A stretch of DNA of 64,000 bases from Beverwykella pulmonaria (GCA_001599595.1 BCHH01000001.1:1081935-1145934), one strand, 5' to 3'; positions 50,077 through 61,429 are shown, counted from the stretch's first letter. Numbers and translations are program-made. Notes: generated by a model not told the origin, from the sequence alone.

Positions 50077-50917
50077 CTACGTATTCTTCGACTCCCTTCC
50101 ATTGACCGAATGTCGGCCGCTGTCGGTGTCTGTGCCGTTGTGGTGACAGTAATTACGGCATCCAATCTCTTTGCTCTTTCCCCGATTCTAGCATTGCAGC
50201 GTGATGGTTTAGATGATCGTGACTGATCTGAAGAAGCTTGGCCATTCGCCTTCTGATGTTCGTATTCTCTGTTTGGGGCACGTCTTCCACTTGCTATATT
50301 TGGATCTGCTGGATTGGATACTACCTTGCTTGAGAGATTCGCAGTGCGCCTTGGCGGCTTAGAGGATGGCTCCTAGGAATTGACAATCGCTGGTGTAAGA
50401 CGATACTGGTTGGGGCCACTCACACTTTCACTGCGGCTCTGATTTTAAGAATTTTCATTGAGCTCTTCTAATCAATTGCTAGGTCACACCTCAAAACATT
50501 GTTACCTAAGAACCAAGTGAAAGGTAATAATAACAAGCTCTGAGGGCGTGAGGGCAGGCGAAATATACATAGTCATAGATAGAAGTGGTGGTGTGGTGCA
50601 GCGATACTTCAGGAAAGCTTTGGCATAGCTGCAGATAGCGCAGCTTAACCCAAAAATAGGATGAACGAAGCAAGTCTCAGCTCACGAGGTCTCAATGTTT
50701 GACGGGCACGAGGGTGCAGATGTGAAATATGAGTATCTGAGTTCAGCTGGAATAATGCTCCCAGATTTAATTTCAAACCCCGTACAAATGAATAGGCTAC
50801 TCCCAAACATCGGACGCCTGTGACTGCTCGTGCGGGTACGGTGGTCTTGATAAGCGTAACCTGGCGAGCGTCGTAGGAGGTATAGCTGAGTTCGGCTTAA
50901 ATAGTCGGAGCAACTTG
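50077..50917. other. Spacer, no gene seen
   Basis: No open frame of note between repeat R2 and the broken DUF7924 gene. Sequence is of average composition. Confidence 0.5.
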
Positions 50918-52465
50918 TTACTTCGTCTTTCTCTTCATGGAGTTACTAGACCCAGCCATCGTCGTGTCGGGAGTGATTGGTTGGTCGTTAGACTGGTTGT
51001 CTGACACCACTCCTTCATCGGCCAGGCTATACACTTTAAGTTGCTGAGATAGTCCGGAGCGTGAGGAAGCCAGTTCCAGATCTGGGCGTTTGGGTTCGGA
51101 CAGATTAGAAACCTCAAAATTTAAATCAGCTCGTAACATGTCAATGGCGGAGCAGATTCTGTGAAAATGATTTGGAACCCAAAAGTCAAGGACATTCATG
51201 ACAAAAGTCCACGCTTTCCACCTTTGATCACCCTCCGCCGTTGGTGAAATATCAAACTTGGCAATTGAATGTCGATGGAATGTGAAATCTTCTCCTTTCA
51301 CCACAACATAATGGGCCCAGATTCTTACGTACTCATTGCTGTGAGAGATTGAATAGCCGTTGATTTCCCGGTGGAGCTCGTTCAGTCGACCGACAAGCCG
51401 GAATAGCTGTACCAGATTGCGCAACGAAACAGTTTGACTGTGAAGATTTTGGCGATCAGCCACGTCAAGCGCAGATGCTCCACATTTCACTTCGCTAGTG
51501 AAAAATGGAAGGTACATACTGTACGTGGCCGCAATATAGGAACAGTCTTCGAGTTCATTGCCGATAAAGGGTTGCAACCTTTGGAGCTGTTCCCGAGTGA
51601 ATGCTTCTCTTTTAAATCCAAGGCCAAAGTCTGGTTGCGGACGAGGTCCGTAAAAAGGAATGGAGTTGACCCAGCCTGCGTTAGTAGTCTCTCTAAGAAT
51701 TTCCAGGTGTTCCGCTCCGCGATTCGCCAGTATCTCAACTGAGGGGAAAATAAGATCCGCAATACGGAGGATCACCTTGGTCTCGTTCTCGCCCCTAAGG
51801 CTCTTGCAAGTCTTCCTAAACAAAATATCGTCTGAGAAAAGGGTATTTTCGGGTGGCTTTCGAGGCATTTTTAGAAGCTTTGCTAAAAGCTTTTCGCTTT
51901 GAGTAGTGATGCCTTCATCATGATCGTCCATAAAGCTACCGCGCTCCTGGAGTTGACCTTCGTATCACGGGTGTCTGTATGGAGCACTCTTTTGTTCCCG
52001 CGGCTGTTGATCGCTTGGTGTTCGCGTCTTAACCGTTTCCGCGCTTATGCTGGCATCCGAACGCTTGCGGCGTAGAGAAGATTTTGATCTCTTCTTTGCG
52101 AGCGCATTGTGTACAATGTCTCGAAATCGACCCATTGATTTCTCTTGTTCCTCTGTTGGCCAGATTCCGTTCTCTCTCCAGAACTCAATCCGAGCTTCGC
52201 CAATTGTCTTCTGAACTGAGACTGTAGATGTCCGTACTCGTTTTGCGGGAGTCTTAAGGGAAGCGTGGGAGGATGAAGCTTCGTCTTCTCGAGGTCGCTT
52301 TTGTTTCTCAACTTGCTTGCGAGGCCCCGTCTGGAGAGGATCTTGAGTCCGTGGACGATTTCTCGGTCGTTCGAGGGATGGGAGGATCTCTGGGTCTCGG
52401 GTGTGGTTTTCTGCCTTGGCGGCTTGTCTCTGGGTTTGTCGCAAATTTGAGATGTGCTTCGTCAT
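50918..52465 (-). pseudogene. DUF7924-family gene broken by one in-frame TGA
   Basis: From ATG 52465 to the stop at 50918 the same frame is open for 516 codons except for a single TGA at 51965-51967. The first part carries the usual N-terminal features of this fungal family: basic low-complexity, FWRENGIWPTEE, then SSLRRKRSD and SAPYRHP. After the TGA the frame continues without gap as YEGQLQERGSFMDDHDEGITTQSEK and the core DUF7924 domain (NAGWVNSIPFYGPRPQPDFGLGFKREAFT; EVKCGASALDVADRQN). Family members have Arg (CGA-type) at the stop position, so a C-to-T change fits. It could be a recent pseudogene, a sequencing error, or a readthrough case. Family function is unknown; these genes are often amplified in accessory fungal DNA. 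Confidence 0.82.
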
Positions 52466-53458
52466 GTTAGATCATCGACATTGATGGAAATTAGCGTAAA
52501 CATGCCTTTTGCTCTGTTGATTCTTGAGTGTCTTGTGTAGTATTTATTCGAGAGCTCTCGATTTTGTTTCGTATGCGTTTACTGCGTCGCGGGGCTTTGC
52601 TGATACCGTGATGCTTTCGCGCTGCGAAAAGTCAGAGTGATTGCGCGGTATGGTACGTGTGACGACGTACCGTTCTTCGTCTGGGTTAACATAGGCCGTC
52701 TCTTCTGGGTGGCTGCAGCCGCTGAACGACTGGCCATGGTGAATATATGTAGCTGCTGACTTTGAAGTGGTTGAGTCAAAGTGCGAATCCGTAAGAAGCC
52801 AAGGAAGACGCCAAGCAAGTGAAGTGTGCTAGTCATAATACGTTGCCGCACCACCCTTCCGATTACCGATTTATAGTTACATTCAACACAGGAAATCTTT
52901 CGAACTAGTAAACCTGACTATGGTCACTGTCGTTCCTGATTTTTAGCTATGTTGGTGATATGGCATGAACTTGCTTGCATTGCCCTTCCTACCTACGAGT
53001 CCAAGCAACTTCACCCCATCATAGTCTAATGCCTGCTATATTGGCAAGCCGCATTGAGCCAGCTCACAATCTAGATCGTCTCCAACCTCTCTTCTACCAT
53101 GTCATCAATGATTCTTCCCGACACCATGAACAACATCAAACATTACAAACACTTCAATTCTCCCAGCTCACTCAGCAGCGCTGCGGTTGCCCATCTGCGT
53201 CACGAAACCATTTCGTATCACCAATCATAGACCACTCATTATGTGTCCTCGCTGATCGCCTTGTGTCAACTAATCATGAATTTGCGCTACTCAACACGAT
53301 CCTTCACATTGCTTGGAACACCTCGAACGAAGCCTACAATGCCGGAGACTAGACGGAGAATCAGCGAGAAAGTTCTTCATGTGTAAACGACAGCTATGTT
53401 ATGCTCGAACGATAGGGATAATAGACCGGAAGATCAGACAGAACGGATAGACCGACAA
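52466..53458. other. Spacer with weak ORFs
   Basis: Between the DUF7924 gene and the regulator gene. A 52-codon Ser/Ala/Arg-rich frame near 52579-52737 (minus) starts at an ATG but has no recognisable product. Nothing else is supported. Confidence 0.45.
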
Positions 53459-55661
53459 TCAGCCAGCAAAGTCTTCCGTTGAACCCAAAATTAAAGCTTC
53501 CCAAGACGACCAGTCAATCATGTCGAAGTCGAAGTTCGTTGGCAGTAATTGGGCGGGATCAGAGCTGAAAGATTGCGCTCCCTCTTCAATTGTCGCGGAA
53601 GAGTCAGTCAGTGGCAGATTGAAGTTGTAACACAATTGCCGAATCCACTCGGGGGTCTCCATCGCAATCGCACCATCCACACCCGATCTTTGCTGTCGCA
53701 TTTGAATATCATATTTCTGCCATGCTGCGACCGTGATACGTGCGATGAAGGCCACCTCCGGGCGATTCACGGCAGTCATCAAATCCGGATGAACATCGTA
53801 CACACGACCAATCAGGCTCCACAAATCCACGACCTGGTGGTCATCATATCTCTGATGCGCTTCAAGGACCAGGTACACGACTAGGTCTGTTAGTTTGGCT
53901 CGGTGAGCGATATCGAAGTACTTACAAGAAGCCACCTGGAAAAAGATATCACTTCCCCACCTGAAGCCAGATATTGATGGGGTCGTTTGGCTCATTACGA
54001 AGTACTCCAAGCTCTTTGAGCAAATCCCAAGCAAATCATCACGCGTTTGCGGAAGTACTTCAGAGATCTTCGCATTCACGAGTGTTGGTTGTCGTGCGAT
54101 GCTGCGAGCTGCGAGAACAAATTGGCGGATTCCGATCTGCATGTGGACGTGTAACGGATTGAAGAGCTCGCAATGCTGCAAAAATCTCTCTGCCAGCATT
54201 TTCTCAATGTCATCAATTTTGGCATCCTTCTCTGCAAGTGACAGATGCGGCGAATTCATCCAAGCTATGCTTTCAAAACTATTGTTGCCTAGCGATTCGC
54301 GACGCATTTGCAGTACGCTGTACCTCCACAGACAAGGCGATATGCTTGTTAGGCCTTTGCGTTCGCCGGGCATGACTTCTAGATCTGGGCAGAAGTCACC
54401 GTCTTCTAGGTTCGACGGAATCTTGGTGTCCCAGTTGGCGAAGATCGTCAAGCTGATGGTGCCCACTAGTCGCGCGATAGCCAGTTCCATAAACTGCAGC
54501 TGCCACCATATACGCCGACGTTCTTCGCTTCGTACAGCACTCAGACCAAACATGGAGCCATCGTGATGCAGACCCATCCGCTCAGCAACACGACTGGCGA
54601 TGCCCATGAGCGGATATATGGCTGAGGGCCGCGTGCGATCGCGCATGGCTAACTGTATGGGGTATTTTAGGACACAGCGCATGAGTGAAATGCATATTTG
54701 AACTCACAATATACAGCATGAAAGCTTGCAATACACGCTTGTCTGTCGTTTCTGTATATTCCGCTTTTGTCAAGGCATGTTCCAAGCTCCTCTGGCAATG
54801 AAGCAGAAGCTCATGCTTTGACTCGGATAGGATACCTTGACATTCCTCGCGTGATAATGTCAACGTAGCAATGAATCTGATTCCATTCACTAGTGCTTGC
54901 TCTTCGACTGATAACGCCAAGGCGTATTTCTGAGCTTTTTCGATCACAGATACTACTTCCCAGTCAAAGAATATTTTGACTAAGGGATGCACATTCTTCA
55001 AAAAGACTGGCCATAATACACTCAGGTGGAGCGCTGGCGGTAGGGGTATGAAAGAGCTATTGCTATCCAGTGTTTGTCTCCGGTTCAGAATAGTTGGCAG
55101 GTAGTGGGTATTAGAAGTCTGAGTGTCCGGTCGATGTGGACTCAACGAATGATCATGGCCTTTCCAGCTGTACCACATTGGCCTACAGGGTGCATTCAGC
55201 GGCACAGCAAAAAACAGGAATAGATAAGACTGTACTTACGTTTCAATACAAGTGACAGCATCACCATGTGCCAATAGTTCTGATTCCCTTGGAACAGGTC
55301 GGTGGACTCTCCTAGTAAGTGATGGTTCATCATTGAGAGGCCAAGAAGTGGTGGTTGACTCATTTCGGCGTGGTCCGTTTATTTTGGTGCTTTCCTGCGA
55401 TGTTCGTTCTCCTGAGCTACATGGGCTCTGTGCCTCATCAGCCAGCTTCGGGTCGCCACCGAGGTTTCGGATGTACAGTTCCAGCTTCTCGATTCGTTCA
55501 GTGTGCTCACGAAGAAGCCGATGATTGATTCCACTCAACTCGGGAAACACACATGTGTCCTGTCCCCTTCGCTTGCAATGACAGCATGGTTGAACTTTGT
55601 CGCATCGTACTTTCCGTTTTGCGCATGGTATACAGCTAACAGGCTTTTTGCCGGAGGGCAT
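53459..55661 (-). CDS. Zn2Cys6 fungal transcription factor
   Basis: Exons 55240-55661, 54708-55182 and 53459-54652. The last exon probably contains a further 45-nt intron (53881-53925: GTAAGT, ACTAAC, CTAG). Removing it gives 681 residues, retaining it 696, both in frame. The binuclear zinc cluster runs from residue 10 to 37 with spacing C-x2-C-x6-C-x5-C-x2-C-x7-C (CIPCAKRKVRC onward) plus one extra Cys. A linker and short coiled coil follow (ERIEKLELYIRNLG). The middle region (about 180-420; GIASRVAERMGLHHDG, EERRRIWWQL) is the Fungal_trans domain. Such proteins bind CGG half-sites as dimers. It is divergent from the MFS exporter with 263 bp between starts, so it may regulate that gene and itself. 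An in-frame ATG upstream at 55742 was not used because it lacks the conserved start. Confidence 0.9.
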
Positions 55662-55810
55662 ATTGACGCACACAAGTACCGCCAGAAGACTATGACCACA
55701 AGAAACGTGCCTGCATACTTTACAAGACCCTTTTTCAATCAATCGATGTTTGTGATGGGGGCGTTAAGAAATTGTTGAAATGCAGATAAGGTGGTGACGT
55801 TTAGAGCAAC

Positions 55811-55850
55811 TTCGGTCAAAACCCGAGATTCGCGTTCGGGACCGAACCGA
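55811..55850. promoter_or_regulatory. CGG/CCG half-site cluster in shared promoter
   Basis: Between the divergent starts of the regulator and the exporter, TTCGG-GA-CCGAA at 55836-55847 is a perfect inverted repeat containing CGG-N2-CCG. Another CCG follows at 55848-55850 and a TTCGG half-site lies at 55812-55816. Zn2Cys6 dimers recognise CGG triplets in inverted, direct or everted order, so this is a plausible operator for the neighbouring factor. The motif is seen; binding is inference. Confidence 0.45.
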
Positions 55851-55924
55851 AAAGCTTGGCACTACCCTTTTATGTGGAGAGGATATACGACGAGCCTAGA
55901 TATTTAATGTTGCCAATTCCCAAC

Positions 55925-57784
55925 ATGGAGGTCAGTAGTGTCATTCTTTTTCGAAAACTCACAATGCGTTGGCTTAAAACTAATCAATCGCACCGTCTAG
56001 GTGAAACAGCTCCTGAGGCCAGCAGTTGTTGGTTACCACTCGAGACAACCGGTCATAATACTGAGTGCAAGAACGAAAGTGACAATCCCCAACACTCGAA
56101 TCGGAAAACAATCTTGCCTGTGGTTTTTTCATTATGCTTGGCAATCTTTCTCTCCGCTCTGGTATGTCTCTCGTACAGAAGCATATTGATGCACCTTCTG
56201 ACAACTGTTCCAATTAGGATCGAACCATTATTGGAGTCACAATACCTGCGATTTCTAATGACTTCCAATCCTTCAACGATATTGCGTGGTACGAAAGCGC
56301 GTATCTGCTTACCTTTGCTGCGCTACAATTGCCAATTGGCAAAGTATACGTACGTATGCTTTTCTTCCTGTTCGCACGTCGCTAACAGCAAGTACAACAG
56401 ACCTTTTTCCCTGCCAAATGGGCCTTCGTTGTACTCGTGGCAATATTCGAAATCGGCTCTATCATCTGTGCTGCAGCTCCCAACTCCACTGCGTTCATAG
56501 TTGGACGGGCCATTGCGGGGATTGGCAGTGCAGGCAACGTTACTGGTGCGAATGTCATCCTCGCCGACCTCTTGCCCTTAGAGAAGAGACCTAAATACCA
56601 AGGCTTTATCGGCGCCACGTTTGGCCTTGCATCTATAGCTGGACCACTTCTCGGCGGCGTCTTCGCATCCAAAATTTCGTGGCGGTGGTGTTTCTGGATA
56701 AACGCACCGATCGGTGGAGCTGCGCTTATTGTGCTAATTCTGCTTGTACCCAACAACCCGCCTGCGCAGGATCAATCAGACAAGCCACTCCTCCAACGAC
56801 TGAAATCATATGATCCGGTCGGAACCGCACTCCTCGTACCCGGGTTGACATTGCTCCTGCTCGCACTTCAATGGGGTAGCAATGGCTCACATTGGGGTTC
56901 CGCTCATGTTGTGACCACGCTTGTCGTTGGCATCATGCTTATACTTGCCTTCCTCGTTTCCCAAATCTGGGCTGGGGAGAATGGGACACTACCACCAAGG
57001 ATTATGCGCAAGAGAAGTATTGTGGCAGGGTCTGCGGTATCCTTAGGATTCGGCTCCACGCTCATTCTTGTGACGTTTTTCCTGCCTATTTGGTACCAAG
57101 CCATCAAAGGACTCTCTGCCGTTGATGCCGGTGTACGAATGCTCAGCTACTTCCTCGTTACAGTGTTTTTCGTGATCACCTCTGGTATCGTCGTCTCGAA
57201 GACGGGCTACTATACTCCTTGGCTTATACTAGGAACAGCTCTGCTGACAGTTGGCTGCGGCCTTCTCACGACATTTCGAGTCAATACCAGCACGGCAAAG
57301 TCGATTGGTTTCCAGGTAAGTGACCTCTCTTAACTAGAGTGCGCCAGGCAAGATCGAAGCTAACCTGAGCTAGTTGATTACAGGTGCTGGTATGGGCATG
57401 AGCCTTTCACAGTGCAACAATGCAGCTCAAACGGTCTTATCTCGCGAAGATATCGCCATTGGTATCACGATCATAAACTTTGGCAATTTCGTTGGTGGCA
57501 CTATTTTCGTCAGCATCTGTCAAGGCATCTTATCCAGCACACTTCGATCGCAGCTCAGTCAGCAAATACCAGGACTGGACGTGTCATTGATCTCGAGTTC
57601 TGGAGCGACAGACTTGTGGAAGTTGGTACCCCCGAGCCAACTACCAGTTCTACAAGCTGCGTACAACAAAGGTATCAATAATGTCTTTTATTGTGCACTT
57701 GGGGTAGCGGGCTTTGCGTTTGTGGCGTCCTGGTTCGTGGAGTGGAAGTCTGTTAAAGGCAAACAAGTTGTTAATGAGGTGTAG
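55925..57784 (+). CDS. MFS multidrug exporter, DHA2 (14-helix) type
   Basis: Exons 55925-55934, 56001-56161, 56218-56349, 56401-57315 and 57374-57784 join to 542 residues. The first exon (10 nt) is the least certain; an unspliced N terminus from ATG 55856 or ATG 55964 is an alternative. The core is clear: first helix PVVFSLCLAIFLSALD followed by RTIIGVTIPAISNDF (motif D1-like), WYESAYLLTFAALQLPIGKVY, motif A-like region, motif C-like GATFGLASIAGPLLGGVF, and about 14 hydrophobic segments ending near residue 525. This is the proton-antiport drug:H+ antiporter 2 group in the plasma membrane, which includes mycotoxin exporters beside biosynthetic genes. It is paired head-to-head with the Zn2Cys6 gene and followed by a methyltransferase, which suggests export of or resistance to a small molecule. 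Confidence 0.88.
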
Positions 57785-58081
57785 CTGCCACAAGCGAAAA
57801 ACCAGGGGTGACTTATAACAACTTCAAGCTCTCCAATAGGCAATTAGATATCTGGGTCCATCCATCTACCCTAGCTTCCCCCTCCCAAAAAGGCATCTGC
57901 ACATTTTTCTATTCTAGATTTGATAAATTAGTTAAATAATAACTTTGAGCAGAGCTCATACAAGCAAGGACAATGCAATACGCCTTTATCCCTTGTCGGA
58001 CTTGCTCGTTTCGAGACTCCTGATGGCGAGCCAGCCTTCCTCTTTCCATTGTGTCTTGCTAGCCGTCCTCCGCCTCGATAA
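57785..58081. other. Short spacer after exporter gene
   Basis: AT-rich 3' flank of the exporter gene running into repeat copy R3. No gene seen. Confidence 0.5.
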
Positions 58082-58482
58082 TATGTATCTAGTTGCACAT
58101 ATCCGCTTCCTTGTTCCTTCGCCACCGACTTCATTTCTCGGCGTATATTATCGACCAATTGATCGCCCCTTACTTCCTCTTTTGATTAGCGCCGTATTTA
58201 TGGTTGATTGGCTCAACTTCGGCTCGCCCGCGGCTCAATTTGCACACCCACAGCTCAGGGTACTCACTTTCAACTCACCTTTCTGTCCCAACTCCGTTAG
58301 CCGGCCCAATTGCAGGAAATTGTGTTATGGTTTTCTGAAAACTCTACGCGAAAGACAACTACAGGGGTGAGCTGGCAATGAAGCCCAGAAATGGGCTACG
58401 CTGTGAAGGGGGTGGCCCAGAACTGGACCATTCATGCAAGATAGCCCCAGAAGCTAGCTCGAAGCTTCTGAGTCAATGCTGT
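58082..58482 (+). repeat. Dispersed repeat copy R3 (longest)
   Basis: The most complete copy. Its left part matches R1 and R4 (TTGCACATATCCGCTTC, CGCCACCGAC, TCTCGGCGTATATTATCGACC). The middle shares a 44-base identical block with R2 (58259-58302), and the right end matches R2 (ACTCTACGCGAAA, GGGGTGAGCTG, GTGGCCCAGAACTGG, then AGTCAATGCT). No long open frame is conserved between copies. Confidence 0.85.
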
Positions 58483-58894
58483 TATCTGGCGTTGACTGGA
58501 TATCGAACGCTGTAAGGTAACGCTACCCTGCCGCCTCTCTCATCCGTAGAGCGGTGATAAGGGATAAAGATCAAGATGCGACTTTCGTGGAAGTATTCAA
58601 TAGAAGCGTTGATACAATAAGAGTCATAATTAGATCACATAGCAATATTATTCCAAAAATGAGATACTGTGCTTAAATCAGGTACAAAATTTCGGAGGGA
58701 GCCGAGTACTCGCGGTCTTGTAGATACAGAATTCATATGAAACTCGCCTTCTTAGCAGTGAGCTCACCCATGACCTTTCCAATTGCAAAGTTACGGGCAG
58801 CGCCGTAACAATGCGTCTTGCTTCCAGCTTTCCGATCATGGTATGTCAGCTCCGACTCGTTGTTAGGCTGCAATAGATGGCTCGGCTAGGCCTA
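58483..58894. other. Spacer between repeat R3 and methyltransferase gene
   Basis: No gene seen; 3' flank of the methyltransferase gene. Confidence 0.5.
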
Positions 58895-59946
58895 CTACAC
58901 CCGTTTGACTATTCTGCCCTCAACCCTCGGCATCAACGACCACTCTGATACCGGATTATCCTGTAACTTTATCTCAGAAGCCTGGAGATCCCAATCGCCA
59001 GCGCTGAGTATAATATCTCCTGTCAATCGATTCAAACTACAGCCCCCCATGATAAATCGCCAAAGAGGGTTCCAGAATTCTAAACAAGTCAACTGATAAT
59101 GTAAATAAAATGCGGCTTGGGTATATACCTTGAACAAGTCGCGTCAAGAAATCATGGCTACGGCGATGTTCCCAGAAAATGAAAGTGCCGCCCGGCTTGA
59201 GCAATTCATACATCCAACACATGGTTTGCTCTGGATTGCTAACCGAGCATAATGTCCCGAGACACACAATCGAATCCACCGACCCCGCATTAAGGCCATA
59301 TGTTGCGAGCAGGCTTTCGTCCTCCACCGCTCCAAGGATCAAAGTGTACTTGCCTTGCAACTTAGCTGTTTCTACTTCAGCAAGGAGAGACGATGCGACG
59401 GCTGGATTCAGCTCTACGCCATAAATATGGTCTATTTTCGATTTATCGAAGCGGTCCAGCTGGCTTCCCACGCCTGGCCCCACTTCAAGTACTACGCCAT
59501 GAGCCGATGCAACAAGCGATGGTACTGATGTTGATTCCTCAAAAGCTTTGAAACCACCGCCTATAATTTACCGTCAACTATATGCCAAATTATATCACTT
59601 CTTAAGACGAACCCAATTTTTGAAACAGTTGCCCGGTTGCATAGTCCCTCGCATTTATGTTTTCTGGTCTGGTTGAACCTCCGAGCCACGTAGGACGTGT
59701 CTTGTATAGGACTATATTTTTCGTCAGCAGCTGAGAATTTCCCACAGTGCAAAGGGTCGTATTTCTTAACTTACGGCTGATGCCCATCAAAATTATATTC
59801 CATGGCCGAAGGTAGTTTTTCAGCCGCTGGCCCTGGTCCCGCCACGTTGACATGACTGGTTCACGAGAAATAGTAGAATGACTATATTGCAATGAAATAT
59901 CAGATTCACAGCGTTGAGAGAAGGAGCTGAAAATACTCTGATTCAT
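58895..59946 (-). CDS. Class I SAM-dependent methyltransferase, METTL7-like
   Basis: Four exons: 59775-59946, 59613-59711, 59129-59560 and 58895-59079. The introns are 63, 52 and 49 nt and the exons join exactly to 295 residues. The SAM-binding motif I is VGPGVGSQ at about 117-124, followed by IYGVELNP (acidic residue for ribose), an SVDSIVCLGTLCSV motif and the post-motif LLKPGGTFIFWEH. The C-terminal NPLWRFIMGGCSLNR is typical of METTL7-like fungal enzymes. These are often thiol or small-molecule methyltransferases, but the substrate cannot be told. Three regions between exons carry misleading open frames, so single-ORF prediction would fragment the gene. It sits between the exporter and a dead transposon; its promoter is at most about 150 bp before transposon-derived sequence. 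Confidence 0.85.
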
Positions 59947-60089
59947 GCTCGGATGTGATGGGGCTTATTATATCTCTCCTTCGAAGGACGCTAACGCTGA
60001 AGGATTCATCTTTCCCTGTCAGGAAGCCGACCAACGATACTCCATGTCGAAAAGTGGATATCGGATGGCCAATCATGTGGACTGCTATC

Positions 60090-61352
60090 TACAAGGGGGA
60101 TCAGGCCAATCAAGGCCGATAATTTCTGTGATGGAACCTCGCATACTACGGCCGCCTTAGTATGGAGCGATGCATTATCCTCAACACTGGCTGGTTAGGA
60201 TTATGACCACAAATTTTTTCGTAGTAAGGGTAAAGCTTTGGTAGCAAAACGTGTTTGCGGTAGAGAAACCAATCGATCCTGTTACGCTTATTGCCACGCG
60301 TGACAGCCTCATGCTTAAACACCTGTTTAGGTTTCTTATTATGCTTCATTCTGAGCGTATAGCCAGCCGCGCGCCGTAGGGGATTATGCGCCTGCATGTG
60401 TGTGTTGGTTTCCTGTAGAGCTCTATTCTCCTGCGTGCCAGGGACCTCTGCTTGGTGTTGATGAACAAGAGCTTCTGCCTTCTTTGCCTTGTTCTCGTTC
60501 CCAAGCTCCTCCCTGTTTAACTCCTTCTCATTAGCCGGTTCTACTTCCCAGAGGAGGTTAGGCCTCTAAGCACTAATGTCCTCGCATATTGCCCCCCATT
60601 GCGTAATGTTGAAGTATACGGGCTCCTCATAGCTAGAACGTTCTTCTGGCTTTTCACCTACCCACATGGTAACCTTCTGCCGCTTAGGAGGACGCCCGCT
60701 AGCTGTAATGTAGGTCTTGTCTATGAAGATAAAGATTGCTCTGTACTTCTTGATTAGCTCTAAAACCCATACACAGCATTCACAACGCCACTCGCGGAGG
60801 TCAGCCAATAGCTTAGGTATGAATTGCTTGTATCTGCAAGTAAGGACTCCGCGAGGATGAGGATAGGTGATGTTAATCTTGGTAATTGTTGGACGGGAGA
60901 GTTTGTACGGCGTGTTGTTTTTAACAGCTTCGCCCCAAGTTTCCTTCGGGTACGCATGACAGACTTCGTTGATTATTAGCGACTCCACTGAGTATGGCTC
61001 AACGCTTATTCTTGCCTTCCAAACTGCTACACAGTTGTCTTCGTTCTCTGTATATTCAAGTAGCGCATTGAGATCCTCGTTGCTTCCATCTTTAATTGCT
61101 CTGTTCACAATGTCACAACAGATAGAGTGCGGAATGTCAGTTTTCCTCTCTATGTCGGTGTATCGCTCGCGGTAGAGGATTCGAATCCCGATAATCAGGG
61201 CTCGCATTAATCGAGGGAAGTCGGTAGAGTCTTTTCTCTTTAGATTGGATGATTGGGGCATGCTTTTTAATGAAGTTTGATAGAAATTCGTGAGACTTAG
61301 AACAAGGAATAAAATTGATGGCATTGGAGTGGCCCAGTGGCCGATGGGATAG
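60090..61352 (-). mobile_element. Decayed Tc1/mariner-superfamily transposon
   Basis: A transposase reading frame runs on the minus strand from about ATG 61261 (MPQSSNLKRK). The N-terminal helix-turn-helix region includes the ERKTDIPHSICCDIV segment. The DDE_3-type catalytic part has the first Asp in IFIDKTYITASGRPPKRQKVT, then WGAICEDISA. An in-frame TAG at 60566-60568 interrupts it, and the frame then resumes to 60177 or so (IDWFLYRKHVLLPKLYPYY). The second catalytic motif EDNASLH is readable only in another frame (about 60175-60160), and a third fragment GLDWP in yet another near 60115. It is therefore inactive: one stop, at least two frameshifts and a truncated end. No intact terminal inverted repeats were identified. 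Confidence 0.85.
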
Positions 61353-61428
61353 TGCATGCAAGTATAACTGTTTGTTACACATATCCGCTTCGCCGCTTCC
61401 TTCATTTATCGGCGTACAACAACCCCCT
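61353..61428 (+). repeat. Dispersed repeat copy R4 (short), next to transposase
   Basis: About 75 bp matching the left ends of R1 and R3: GCATGCAAGTAT, TTACACATATCCGCTTC, CTTCATTTATCGGCGTA. It begins about 90 bp beyond the transposase start and ends one or two bases before the stop codon of the cupin gene. It may be the terminal region of the transposon, in which case R1-R3 could be non-autonomous relatives. Confidence 0.6.
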
Positions 61429-61429
61429 C

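Noticed and set aside
61164..61175. tRNA B-box-like GATTCGAATCC
   Set aside because: It lies inside the transposase reading frame and no A box, acceptor stem or anticodon arm could be placed around it.
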